NCBI GenBank assembly: GCA_030761205.1
Contig: JAULJL010000035.1
Coordinates: 18,331,001-18,395,000, forward strand
From: Fremontodendron californicum
Lineage: Eukaryota; Streptophyta; Magnoliopsida; Malvales; Malvaceae
DNA length: 64,000 nt
Reading direction: 5' to 3'
Position 1 is the first letter of the stretch. Each line of letters opens with the position of its first letter. A model generated the notes under the pieces. The model had not been told where the DNA came from and made no database searches. It worked only from the letters and a program-made list of their open reading frames with translations. A program made the position numbers and the translations under genes. Below, in pieces: positions 11,237 through 23,018 of this stretch.

Positions 11237-14200
11237 TTCCTATTATAGCTTTGATGCTTTGGTAAATTTCTCGTCTTGCTTGGCTGCTCCAGTGTGGAAA
11301 TATGTGAGGAGAAATTCTTGGAATATTTCTGGTGGTGTTATGATAGGCTGAAGGTACGTCTGCACTTGTGTTTCATATGTGTATGAACTCCTTCTCAGGT
11401 CTTCTTCCATTATACATGGCTGTTTCGTACATTATTAAGTGGGTTTTGTGGAACAGTGCTGTTTTTTTTTTTTTTTTTAAATGTGGATTATTGTCTATCC
11501 AAAGTAGTGTAAGTAGTAGGTTCAACAGTAAAGACTTTCTATGGCACTGACTAGCATTGTGCAATGAATTTGCTGGTTATTTCTTGTACTATCTGTTTCC
11601 AACAAAGTAGCAGCAGACTAAAAAGTAAGAATGCTGCATGGTGGATACAAATGAATTTTTTCCTTTTGGGGAATAATTTTTGAGAATCCGACATGGCCTA
11701 CATGAAGTTGAATTCTTGTTCTCTGGAAGGGGCTTCTGTAGCCAACCAACCTAATAAATGGAATAAGGATTTTGCAGAATCCAGTTGTGTAGCATTTGAA
11801 AAAACCTGAATGGGCCACATGGACTTACTTAGATTATCTGTCCTGGAAAACTTGAAACCAAATCATCTGCAATATGTTTTCTCCCTCGATCCAATTGCAT
11901 ATTTATCATTGAATAAATAAACAGTATTGTCTTTCAATTTTTGAGTTGTCTTTGAACAATGTGTTTAATCCTTTTGGCCTTTCCTTTGTTGGTTTGCAGG
12001 AAAAAACCAATGATGATGTGCCAATGCCTACATACTTCCATTTCCTAGCCCTACTTGCCTTTAAGATATTTGCAGCAGAGCAGGTTTGATGTCTGTTATG
12101 ACCCTTCCACGTGAAGCTGTTATCCCATGCTGCTTCTGCCATTTCATTAGCATCCTCTCTTAGTGAAGTGGAAATCAAACTATTGCCTTTAAATTGTCTA
12201 TGCAGGTTGGTGTTGCTATCCTGGAGGTTGGTTTAGGTGGAAAGTTTGATGCGACAAATGTGGTACATTTCTAATTTAGTTCACAAACATGCTACTGATT
12301 CATTATATATATAGCTAAGCGTATCATTTATGGCCATTTTAATGATGGAATATGGTGTTAGTGCCTAACTTGTTCTAATTTTAGTCAATATGTGTCACTT
12401 TTTCAGGTTCAGATGCCTATTGTGTGTGGTATATCTTCCCTTGGGTACGACCACATGGAAATTCTTGGTTAGTGTTATATATATATATTTACTTTGGGTA
12501 ATTGCTCATAAATGTGTCATAGTTAAATTTAAATGACTGATCTCTGAATAGCTTTTGTAACATGCAGTTAATGGTGTAATTTGGTTTGTGAATGCAATAT
12601 CTGCCAAGTTGAAAACAAGCAGCATGATGTAAACTGTAAACCTAATTATTTATCATGTCATTAATTTTCTATTATTTGCCTTTTGAGTTTGTAATTCTTT
12701 GAAAGTCACTTGGCAGATTGCAATTGCTGAATAAGATCTGTGTGGATCACAAAGAGGCATTTTTATTTGTATTCCATTATATTTATTATTGTGCAGTAAT
12801 TTTGTGACAATCAATGACTTTTTTGAACCTAATTTTGGCAATAATATTTTTCAGTACATCTGTGAGGTTTATTCGGAGTGCTTGAAGTTTTAAGCTTAAA
12901 ATGGAAGAAAATCTAAAATATGCAGAATTATGTGAAAAAGTATGGGTTATGTTTGTTCTTATGTGTAACTTTCTGATCATATGGGAACTAATTACTTGTG
13001 AATTATGTCATTAGGTGTATGTTAAATATCTTCTTGCTTTCAGAATAATTGAAGCTAATGCTAAGCGATTGCTTTCTTTTCTCCACTGGATGCTATAAAC
13101 AGGAAATACTCTGGGAGAAATTGCTGGGGAGAAAGCTGGTATTTTTAAGGTGTTCTTTAGAATTACATTGAGTTAAAGCATTACGATAAGAGATTGTTTC
13201 CATTTTACAACATACTTAAATCTATTTCCTTCTCTTTATTTGTGATGCAGCATGGGATTCCAGCCTTTACTGTACCTCAACCTGATGAGGCAATGCTTGT
13301 GCTTGAAGAGAAAGCTTCCAAGTTGAACGTAAGTTGCATAACTCTTTCATCTCTGAGTTCCCTGATATAAAGAATTGGAAATACGTGATTCAACTTGTAT
13401 TCAAATTCTTAAGATCGCCTTGTCCAATGCTAATCCTGAAGAAAATCCCGTTCTTAACAGGTACACCTTCAAGTGGCACATCCACTAGATGCAAGCTTGC
13501 TGAATGGTCTAAAACTCACACTTGAAGGTGAACATCAATATTTAAATGCTGGTCTTGCTGTTGCACTATGTTCTACTTGGCTTCAGAGGACTGGCCATCT
13601 TATCACCAACTTAAATCAAAAGGTAAGTTCTATCTATCGTAGACTTTTTCTGTATTCCACATGTTGTTATGTTAATTTTTATTCTCTTATTTTGCTTAAA
13701 CTTATTTTTCTGCTCGGAATAGGGTTCATTGCCTGAACTGTTCATCAAGGGCCTAACAACAGCAAGTTTGCAAGGGCGGGCTCAGATTGTCTGTGATCAA
13801 TTTACTGACATAGAAAACCCTGGAGATCTGATTTTTTATCTGGATGGAGCCCACAGTCCTGAAAGCATGGAAGCATGTGCCAAGTGGTTTTCTCTTTGCA
13901 TTAAGGAAGACAATCAGCAACCTAACCTGAATTATCAGGCACAGGATTATACTGATTCCTCAAATGAAGTGGCACAGCAGCATACCGACGAAAGATCTAA
14001 GAAGGATACTGCCCAGGTAGAGCACCCTGCTTTAGGCCACATTAGTTTGACAGTTTTTGAAACTTAGATGATACGTAAAAAGAGTACTCCGTTCTTACTG
14101 AAATCAGTGTTATTTATGATTGAACCTGGGCTCATTATATTCACTATTCAAGCTTTTCTATTTTAACAAGTATAAAGAAGCAATCAAATGTGTTGAGTGC

Positions 14201-16726
14201 GGTGCTGGTTTCATTGCTGCTTATGAGTTAGGATTATTCTGGATATCTAAACCTAGGAGGGTATCACTCTTGTAGAAAGTTTCAGAAGTTTGATGATTGA
14301 GTTTATAAAGCTCAAACATAACTTGAGTCAAAAGTAAACAATATTTTGATAATTCCTTTCGCATCTGGCTATAAACTGGTATTACTTTTGCCTAATATAT
14401 TTGCATGCACATATATGCATTCAGCATTGTATCTTTCATCTAGTTTATATTTCCTTGCTTGGTTTTATCATGCCTTTCTGAACTTGAAGTTGTACTCTAA
14501 GCATTTGGGCTGCATCTTGGTGATGCTAGACTAAAGAGTTTGAGAATTACTTTCAGATTCTGCTTTTCAATTGTATGTCAGTGCGAGATCCACAGTTGCT
14601 TCTGCCACGCTTGATGAGAATGTGTGCCAGTCAAGGTAATTAATTTGGTTAGAGGCATGTGTAGATATGTTTTCTTAGATTTATAGAATTTAATAGCCAA
14701 GTAATAGAAAGCATCATAAATGCTTTTGAAGTTCATAAAATTAATTTTATGGTTTGCTAGGGGATTGATTATAGTTAAAGTGCTTTAGACAAATTTTAAT
14801 TGTAGGAGGAATATATAGCTCTTTCAACATCCTAATGACACAATGAAGGAATGGCATTCCAACTCTGCCCTGTTCTACTCTAGATGAGAATGGTATTAAT
14901 GTCCTCGTTTTAGTTCTAAATTAATTTTAACTGTAGAACATTACTTGTGTCAAATGAAAGGACACAGGATGTATTTGTTGTTAATTTGCATTCTACTTTT
15001 AAGGCCTTCCCAAAACAATCATAAGGGAACAAGTGCTGAAACTAGGCTAGGTTGAGTTGATTTTACCTCAAATTTCTTTCTAGAAAGTTTGTAGGGTTAT
15101 TATAGCTAGATAAGATTTATCTTTTTCTTTATTTTTGGATTGAATAAAACCTAAGATTCATCTTGACAAGAAGACACTTTACATTTATCGTCAATGGGAT
15201 AGCAAGAAGCTTGCCTGGAAAAAGAAAGTATAATATCTTATTTTATGGTTCTTACAAGCATTTAACTGATATTTCAGGTGTCTGTTTCAAGAAGGCACTT
15301 TTTGTACCGAACATATCTGTGTATCACAAGGTTGGATCCCGTGCTTTATCAACAACTGATCCTCAAGTTGATTTGTCATGGCAATTTGCTCTTCAAAGAG
15401 TTTGGGAAAAGCTTATGCAGGGTGATAAAGGTACCAGTCTAATACCTGGCATCACGTTCTTCATATGTTTCACAATTCATAGGTTGGAAATTGTGTTGAA
15501 TTTCATAATTTTAAACTAATAGACACTGCAACCTCTTGGTTGTAAAAAATTGAGTTTTTGCCATAGTCTGATTTCTTATGGTATTTACTTGCCTTGGATT
15601 CAAGTTCCATTATGTGCTTCAGGATATAAATTAATTGATTTTAATTTTGATCATCACAAAATGTGCAAAATTATTGGAGACATGGAGCACAATCAAGGGT
15701 GCTTTAGATCAGTTTGGTATATATATGATTTGTTTCCTTTGTTTACTAGGAGGGAAGGCCAGTAACATAGATCAAGTTTGCAAAGAAGTTAAAGATGAAA
15801 CTGGAATGAGCGTTAGGAGTTGCAAAAACAGTTCTGTCTTTTCTTCTCTACCATTGGCAATCAAATGGCTCAGGGACGCTGCGCAGAAGGATCGATTTGT
15901 TCGTTTTCAGGTAATGCTTGTGTTTTAGGATTATATTTGCTTGAGATTATATGGCCTGCTGTTGCAAATACTTGCCTGCCTTTTATATAACAAGGTTAGA
16001 GAACCTTAGATTGAGTTCCAGGCTGTAGTCTCAGAACTTAGAATCCTAACTTGTTTCTCATGAGGTTGTTGAAGTGTAGCTTGTGAGACCTAGAAGGTTC
16101 TTAGAACAGATAGGGTAATGCATGAATTGAGCTTTAGGTGACTCTTGTTCTTTTGAAACATTAGTTCTGGTTACAGAACACTGAGTTGTCTTTTATGGTA
16201 GTCAACATTTTTTTCTTGAGGTGGGAGAAAGAAAGAAAGAAATATTTCTGTCGACAAAACTGTTGGCTGAGTTAGCCTTAATACACACACACATATATAC
16301 ATATATATATTGACTGGATGGTTAGACTTGTAGCCTATGTTCTTGGGAATACTTGGTTAGGTGTAGCAAATAATTTCTTGAAGAAGGACCAGGTCATCTA
16401 GTTTATGTAGTCGTTTTGGATGAACTTTCTCTGCAAGGATTGATGAAATCCAAATCCAGCCTTCCTTTCAGTAACTGACAATGATAGAGAGAACTTGGCG
16501 TATAGTTTAACTTTATTTCATACTACATCTGTAGTTTATCAGGTCTGATTGAAAACGTATTGATGTCTCGGCTCGGCTGTAAATTTTTATTTTGGGGTTT
16601 GGGGTTTAATACTTACACCTCCCACTTCTCTTGGTTTTTAAAAATTTCCTTCTTTTGATTGATTAGGTCCTTGTAACTGGTTCCTTGCATCTTGTCGGCG
16701 ATGTCTTGAGATTAATCAAGAAATGA
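9540..16726 (+). CDS. FPGS: Folylpolyglutamate synthase
   Basis: Adds glutamates to folates (ATP-dependent Mur-ligase fold), retaining one-carbon cofactors. Sixteen exons: 9540-9549, 9631-9764, 9853-9918, 10962-11071, 11293-11353, 12000-12083, 12206-12262, 12407-12467, 13103-13149, 13251-13328, 13461-13622, 13723-14016, 14557-14635, 15278-15430, 15750-15910, 16667-16726. They total 1617 bp, 538 aa, with phase kept throughout. Motifs: P-loop HVAGTKGKGST (about 64-74, split by intron 3), FTSPHLIDVRERF, ILEVGLGGKFDATN, SSLGYDHMEILGNTLGEIA, EKAGIFK, FYLDGAHSPESME, and the C-terminal VLVTGSLHLVGDVL. The first ATG gives MAQGGSTDS with no transit peptide, so this model predicts a cytosolic form. Arabidopsis has separate organellar and cytosolic isoforms. 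An alternative first exon or non-AUG start could add a targeting peptide. It lies beside NEDD1, as recalled for At5g05980/At5g05970. Confidence 0.93.
11205..11232. repeat. (TA)n microsatellite in FPGS intron 4
   Basis: About 14 perfect TA units inside the intron between FPGS exons 4 and 5. Likely length-polymorphic. Confidence 0.9.
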
Positions 16727-18466
16727 GTTTGAACCTCCCTATCTGCTTGTAGTTATTCGTACATCTATGTTCGTGCAGTTGACAAACAGCAATGGTTCAT
16801 TGTTGTTTCCAACCGAGACAACTTCTCTGTGGAATTCAACTGCCTTTCTAATGGGCTTCCAAGCTCTCAGTTTCTGGGGTTCTCGGTTTAGGTATACACT
16901 TTCATTAATGAAATAGTATTGTTTTGGTAACAAGTTGAGACAAATCCAACAAAACAGTGCAATTCATTTTGAATGACAAATTGACAATTGCATGTAAATT
17001 TTTTTTGTCCATTTCACCCAAGTTTTAAGTTCTTGTTGCTGCAATGAAGTAAATGCAAAAAAACAATTCATTGAATTTCTTAATACCATCTGTTCGTGTA
17101 GGAAATTGAGTTGCTTAACCATTACATTAGATCAAATTTCAATTTTTTGCAGATTTTTTTTTTTCTCTCCAGTGTGTGCTTCATCCCACATGCAAACTAC
17201 ATTCTGGAACACTTATTGCAGCTCTGGTGAGTCATTTCTTTGGCTTTTCACTAAGCTAATGGAGTATGAAATTTTAATTGCAAACATCCTCGACTTCTCC
17301 TAAAGCAGAAAACACATTGATTGTTGCAAATATAATATCTTCATAAAATTCTTCAAAATGGGAAAAAGGAAATGAGAGAGATTCTTTGCTCCCTTATCTC
17401 TGTTTTCAAGTATTTAAAACGCTGCTTTGACGTTAGGGAATTAATGGTAAAACATCCACAAGGGTTAGTTCAGTAAGGATAGGATTTTTTTTTCTTGTAA
17501 ATAAAGGTTAGATCTCTGTGAAAAACAATACGGCAGTAAAATTTTGAAAACATTAAATCGATGTGGTAGAATGCGTTCTTAAGATCGCAAAGAGATTAGG
17601 TTTAGGTAAAGTTTAAGGACACCCTGATCATAGCAGAAAAGAAAATTAATGTTAAAGGAATACATTAAATTAAAGTGTTATTCCCTTTCTAGCATTTCAG
17701 CAAAGAACTGGTTCCCTGTTTTCTTTTTTGTTGATTTCATTGAGAATTATTGCCAAACTACAATATATATGATATTCCATGCTTCTACTTCTTATCATGG
17801 AATAAGCAATAGAAAAGGTTAAAGGGGATGAAAAGGAAACAAAAGAAGGAGAATTTCTGTTTCTTGAGTCAATAATGTGGTAAAATCATAATTTAGCCCA
17901 TGCCATGAAAGATTGTTTTACCCTAATTTCAAGCTTAAAATTCAGAGATGGACAGATAGTTATTCAAAAAGTTACAGTTGAGAAAAGCATTTTCTTTCAA
18001 GCATAGCTTGCTTCTTTTGTCAATATTGTAAGAAAATATGTTGGGAAGTGTTTTGCTCTGTTTCGAAGTAAACTGCTGTGCCCCTGATAAACTTTTAAGT
18101 AAAGAAGCAAGCTTGCTAGAAATGCTTTGAGAATTCCTTGGGGTATTTCAATGCTTGGCTAGAAAGCAAGGAATCGGCAAAAGGAAAAGCTAGAAAAGGA
18201 ATAAGAGGGAAGAATCAGCTTTTGCTTTTTGCTGTCCAATGTTAATTAGCCACCAGGCTCACCACAATGACAAAGAAGTTCACAACTTTTGATAAAAAAG
18301 AACAAAAAGAAAAAGAAAAAGAAAAAAAGGAATCATAGAACTAGTATAGTTAATCAGCAAATACATAGAAGTTAAGATTGTGCACACAGAGGCGGATCAA
18401 TCAGTTTGAAATCCAAGAAGAAAAAAAAAAAAAAATTTTGGACTCTGTTTTCAATCAGCAGGAGAA
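16727..18466. other. Intergenic between FPGS and the NLR
   Basis: The first few hundred bases are the likely FPGS 3' UTR. The remainder is AT-rich with A-tracts (for example 18300-18330 and 18421-18435) in front of the NLR start. No gene or clear transposon end seen. Confidence 0.5.
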
Positions 18467-20912
18467 ATGGCAGAGGCTTTTGTGTCCTTAGCTATTGAAA
18501 GAATCTCGGATTTACTTATTCATGAAGCAGTTTTCTTGAATGAAGTGAATGAAGAAGTTGAGAGCCTAAAGGCTGAACTAAAGCGGATGCAGTGCTTCTT
18601 GAAAGATGCTGACCGTAAGCCAGAACAAGACGAGCGTCTCCGCAATCGGGTGGCGGAAATCAGAGATCTTGCTTACGATTCTGAAGATGTTATTGACTCC
18701 TACATTCTTAAACTTGCACATCAAGGAGGCTCTAAAGGAATCGTCAAGAGATTCACCTCCATTTTCACCAAGCCTTCTCATTTGCACACAATCGGGGTGC
18801 AGGTCAAAGCAATCCAGACCAAGCTTGAACACATTTCCAAGAGTCTTCCAGCTTATGAGATATCTGGTGGAGGAGATTGATAAACTGAAAAGACTTTTTG
18901 ATGTCTTGAAAGAAAAACGATATTTGGTGGTGCTTGATGATATTTGGAGAAGCGAGGATTGGGAAATTCTTAAACCTGCTTTTCCACGAGGAAAAAAGGG
19001 AAGCAAAATTTTATTCACAACACGCAACAGGGATGTGGCTTTATTTGCCGATCCTTGCAACTCTCCAATAGAGCTTCCACTTCTTACAGATGATGAAAGT
19101 TGGAAGCTTTTTAGCTGGAAAGCATTCCCACGAAACAAGACAGAGTCTCATGCTTGCTCAAAAGAATTTGAGATTCTTGGAAGAGAGATGGTGAAAAAAT
19201 GTGGAGGTCTACCTCTAGCAATTGTTGTGCTGGGAGGCTTGCTAGCAACAAAACAATCACGGGCTCAGTGGGAGATGGTTCACAGAAACATCCATGGACA
19301 CTTAAAAGGGTTTCAACAAGACCATCAATATGGTGCGGTGAATGGAATTTTGGTTTTAAGCTACAATGAGTTGCCTTATCATTTAAAACCATGCTTTTTA
19401 TATCTTGGTCATTATCCAGAAGATTGGGAGATCTCAAAGATTGAACTCATTCGATTATGGATCGCTGAAGGTTTCATTTCACCATCATTGGAAAGTGAAG
19501 AAATGAAGATGGAGGATGTCGCTGAACAATTCCTAGAAGAGCTAATAAATAGATGTTTGGTTCAAGTTGGCAAGAGGGATTATACAGGGACAGGTGTGAA
19601 AACATGTCGCATACATGATCTGTTGAGGGACTTGTGCGTGGATAAAGCTCGAGAGGAGAATTTCTTGGAAATTAGGCATCCATCAATTGATGAAAACGAT
19701 GATTGTCATCTTGATGTGACCTCCACAGCATCTATGCCACGAAGAATTGCTATTCATCCTAGCAAAAGGTATGTTTGTTTGAAGGGAGAACATCCAAAAT
19801 TACGTTCTCTGTTGCTCTTTCAGAATGAGCAACTGATAGAACTGCACATTTCAAAATGCAAAAACTTCAAATTTTTAAGGGTGTTGAATCTTTTGAGAAA
19901 GGATGTTGACAAGTGGCATGTGTCAAGTGAAATTGGTAATCTACATCATTTGAGGTATTTGAGATTAAGTTGTTATTCAGCAATCATCTTGCCACGGGCT
20001 ATTGGCAAGTTGAAGAGTTTACACACTTTATACCTCAAATATGGCCAGAACTTAGTAATTCCTAATGTTCTATTCAAGTTGGAACGTTTAAGGCATATTG
20101 TATTACGTCATAAAGTTTTCGTAGGGTTCTTCGATGGAATGTGTTTGTGGCTAAGGTTTACTTCAAAAAATATTGAAACTTTAAAGTACATAGTGGTCGA
20201 TAAGAAGTTAATTGAAAATAAAGCGATGCTTAGGTTGACTAATATTCAGAGTTTAGGAATAGTGTTTATGAGATCAAAAGATGTGAAGCCTATCCTAAAT
20301 TCGCTAATCGAATTGCACCGCCTTCGATCATTGTGCATGGTGTTAAGAGAAGATTCAATCCCATCATATCCAGACTTGGAACCCCTTTCTCAGTGTCATC
20401 ACCTCTCCAAACTATACTTGAGAGGGAAGATAGAAGAAGATCCGCATCCGAGCCATCATGTTTTGAAATTTCTTCCACCAAACATTGTCAAGTTAACTTT
20501 GTCTGGTTCTGAGATGGAGCAGGATCCAATGGGTGTATTGGAAAAGCTGCCTCATTTGAGGATTCTCACCTTATGTAGTGGAGCATATAAGGGGACTAAA
20601 CTGATTTGCTCTGCCAATGGGTTTCTTCAACTTGATTTTCTTCAAATTCATGATTCTGATAGATTAGAAGAGTGGGAGATAGAAGAGGGCGCAATGCCAC
20701 GTCTCCGGAATTTACGTTTGTATGCTGTTTTCAATTTGAGGATGATTCCAGAAGGATTGAGGTATATTACTGCTCTCCAAGAACTGACATTAGGTAGCAT
20801 GAGGAGTTCATTGGTAGAGAGGGTTCAAGTGATAGATGGAAGAGAAGGAGAGGATTTCTATAAAGTGCGTCACATTCCCTCCATCCAAATAATTGACACA
20901 TTGGATGACTGA
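18467..20912 (+). pseudogene. CC-NB-LRR (RPP8/RPP13-like) gene with internal deletion and frame shift
   Basis: The 5' frame (18467-18880, 137 aa) is a Rx-type coiled-coil domain: MAEAFVSLAIERISDLL, then DLAYDSEDVIDSYIL (EDVID motif). It ends in a premature stop just past SLPAYEISGGGD. A second frame, offset from the first, carries the rest of the protein from about 18860 to the stop at 20912: kinase-2 RYLVVLDDIW, RNBS-B GSKILFTTRNRDV, GLPL CGGLPLAIVVLGG, RNBS-D CFLYLGHYPEDWEI, the MHD-like IHDLLRDLC, then about 13 LRRs ending IIDTLDD. The Walker A/P-loop (GxGGxGKTT) and RNBS-A are absent: sequence between the CC end and LVEEIDKLKRLF has been lost and the frame shifted. Without the P-loop a canonical ATP switch is impossible. 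The longest single frame (18606-20912) starts at an out-of-frame ATG inside the CC exon. Calling it a pseudogene is my inference; a translated CC-only product remains possible. Confidence 0.85.
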
Positions 20913-22104
20913 AGTGAAAACTCTATTTCTGCAATGCCAAATCCTGATGATCCTCGATACAAATAGTTGGAGCCAGCAGTAGGTGAGTTATTTATTTATT
21001 TATTTCTCTTTTCTTTTTATTTTCCTTTAACCCACATAGTTGAGACTTGAGATAAATAAATAATTGGTAGAACAATAATAATAACAAAATTACTCAATTT
21101 AATTATAATAAAAACTTGCACGTATAAATTTTTAAAATATATAAAAAAAAAAGGATTTCAATTCGATTTTCTAGAAAAACTAAAGTATAATCAATATCAT
21201 CTTATTAATTCATAATTACTATTTTCTATTTTTAATTATTATTAGTATAGATAAGAGATGATCACATTTTCATGTTGGTGTACAGGTAATGTAATGGGCA
21301 GGGTTGGATGCTTTCTTAATTTGATCTCCAAATGCAAGCCTGCAAAGAAGAGCAACAATTAATGCAAGGATAGGGGGGATCACCTCCATTTGCTTGAATT
21401 AACTGATTGTTCATTGATTTAAGATTTTGAACTTGAAGGAAGCAAATTCAGGGATGAAGATATTTTTCCATGTTATATATGTTTTCTGAATTTCATTTTA
21501 CATTTTAGAGACCTTTTTCTTTCATGTTTTTTATTTATTGTATTATATTTTTTGTGTTGAGATGAATTGTATTTGTATCAGTTCTGGGATTAATTTTAGC
21601 TTTTAAAATTTTATAATTCCTAACATTTTGATGTTATAACATTGATATCAACCTATATATGTTATTTTATAGGCTTTAATGCTAATCTATGAGGGAAATT
21701 GCACCCATTGCCACAGTTTCTGCTCTTTAGGTGTCTAACAAGATTAATGGGTTAGAACAAATTTAATGGAAAAAGAGTGCTCTACTGGAGGAAAACAAAG
21801 AAAAATTAGTCATTACCTTTTCTTCATTAGTATATATATACCAACATATATTGAAAGAATTAGGTTCAATTTTTTTCTTTAATTTAAAAAAAAAAAAATT
21901 TGTTCTTTAATAGAAGAGATTTAGAATAGATTTTTTTATGTAAATTCATTTGTTGGTAACATGATATCATGTAAATATCATATAATGAAAAATTAATTAT
22001 TACGAAAAATACACATAACATAATTATAAAAAATCATTAATGTGTCTTTGCTCACATGATTAATTTCTTTATTTATATTTTTTCATAATTTGACAACAAT
22101 AATG

Positions 22105-22195
22105 TGTCAAGAGAAATCGACAATCTCCATCATTTGAAGTATTTGGATTTAAAATGTTGAAATAAAATCATCATGCCGCAATCTATAGGCAATAA
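22105..22195 (+). pseudogene. LRR fragment of a second NLR copy
   Basis: These 91 bases align without large gaps to 19920-20010 of the neighbouring NLR. They read REIDNLHHLKYLDLKC, a stop, then IIMPQSIGN, against EIGNLHHLRYLRLSC..IILPRAIGK in the NLR. An in-frame stop and no open flanks show it is a relic of a second, mostly deleted paralogue. Confidence 0.7.
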
Positions 22196-22825
22196 ATAAT
22201 TTTATATTTAAATTTAATTATTAAAATATTAATATGAAAAAATTTTAATTTTTTTAAAATAATGATATAAGCTTTTGGATCCAACCCAGACCAAATTTGA
22301 ACAAAAAAAAAAAGGATTCCAAACCCAAACTTGTCCTAACTCATAAAAACCTCTAATTCAATTTTACATTCTATTGGATCCAACCTGGACCAAATTTAGA
22401 CAAGCAAAATAAATTTTTCGAACCGAAACCTGATTTAATCTATGAACACCTCTAGTTCAATCTTACATTCTCCTTTACTCTTTCGAGATGAGTATTTGAT
22501 AAGGCTACAAATCAAAATGTAGTAATTTCAGGGAACTCGTTCTACAAAGATAACTGTTAAAAGCTTCATTTTTCAATCAACTGAGAAGCATTTCTATACA
22601 TGTTTCAAAAAAAAAAAAAATCTCTTAGCCCCACATTTGTACTCTTCTCCATTAAATACATTTTTTCCCCAATATTTTACCCATTTCTGCATAAACGATT
22701 GCCGAGAAGCAGTTTAACTCTAAAATGAGACAAGCCTACTGATGAAACAGAAATCATAATAAAATGAAACAACGAGATGATCAGAAGAGGCATTCGCTAA
22801 CTGGACACAGTAATGCTGTTTAATC

Positions 22826-23005
22826 CTATATTACTCCGACTCTTCATTTTTCTTGAAATACTTGTGTCCGACACCCGTGTTCGACGCATATTCGGTCATG
22901 GGTTTGAGAATATAATCCTCCAAAAACCTTTCAAATACATTTAAATCTTAAAAAAAATTGAACATACCCGTGTCCAACACTTGCACCCGATTCCAAGTGA
23001 CATAG
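22826..23005 (-). mobile_element. MITE family M, copy 1 (in NEDD1 3' flank)
   Basis: Ends CTATATTACTCCGACTC and AGTGACATAG; perfect 8-bp duplication GTTTAATC at 22818-22825 and 23006-23013. The right target duplication ends 5 bp before the NEDD1 stop triplet, so the NEDD1 3' UTR must run into the element. Strand is relative to the copy at 62895-63093. Confidence 0.88.
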
Positions 23006-23018
23006 GTTTAATCAGCAC

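Larger units (their letters stand above)
20913..23018. other. Intergenic between NLR and NEDD1
   Basis: AT-rich. It holds a degenerate LRR fragment (22105-22195) and a MITE (22826-23005) that ends just before the NEDD1 stop codon. The rest, including 21000-22080 and 22200-22820, shows no gene. Confidence 0.6.

Noticed and set aside
18606..20912. A 768-aa open frame as a complete NLR protein starting at 18606
   Set aside because: Its first 85 or so codons are an out-of-frame reading of the coiled-coil exon. The true start is 18467 in another frame, so the long frame is the 3' part of a broken gene.
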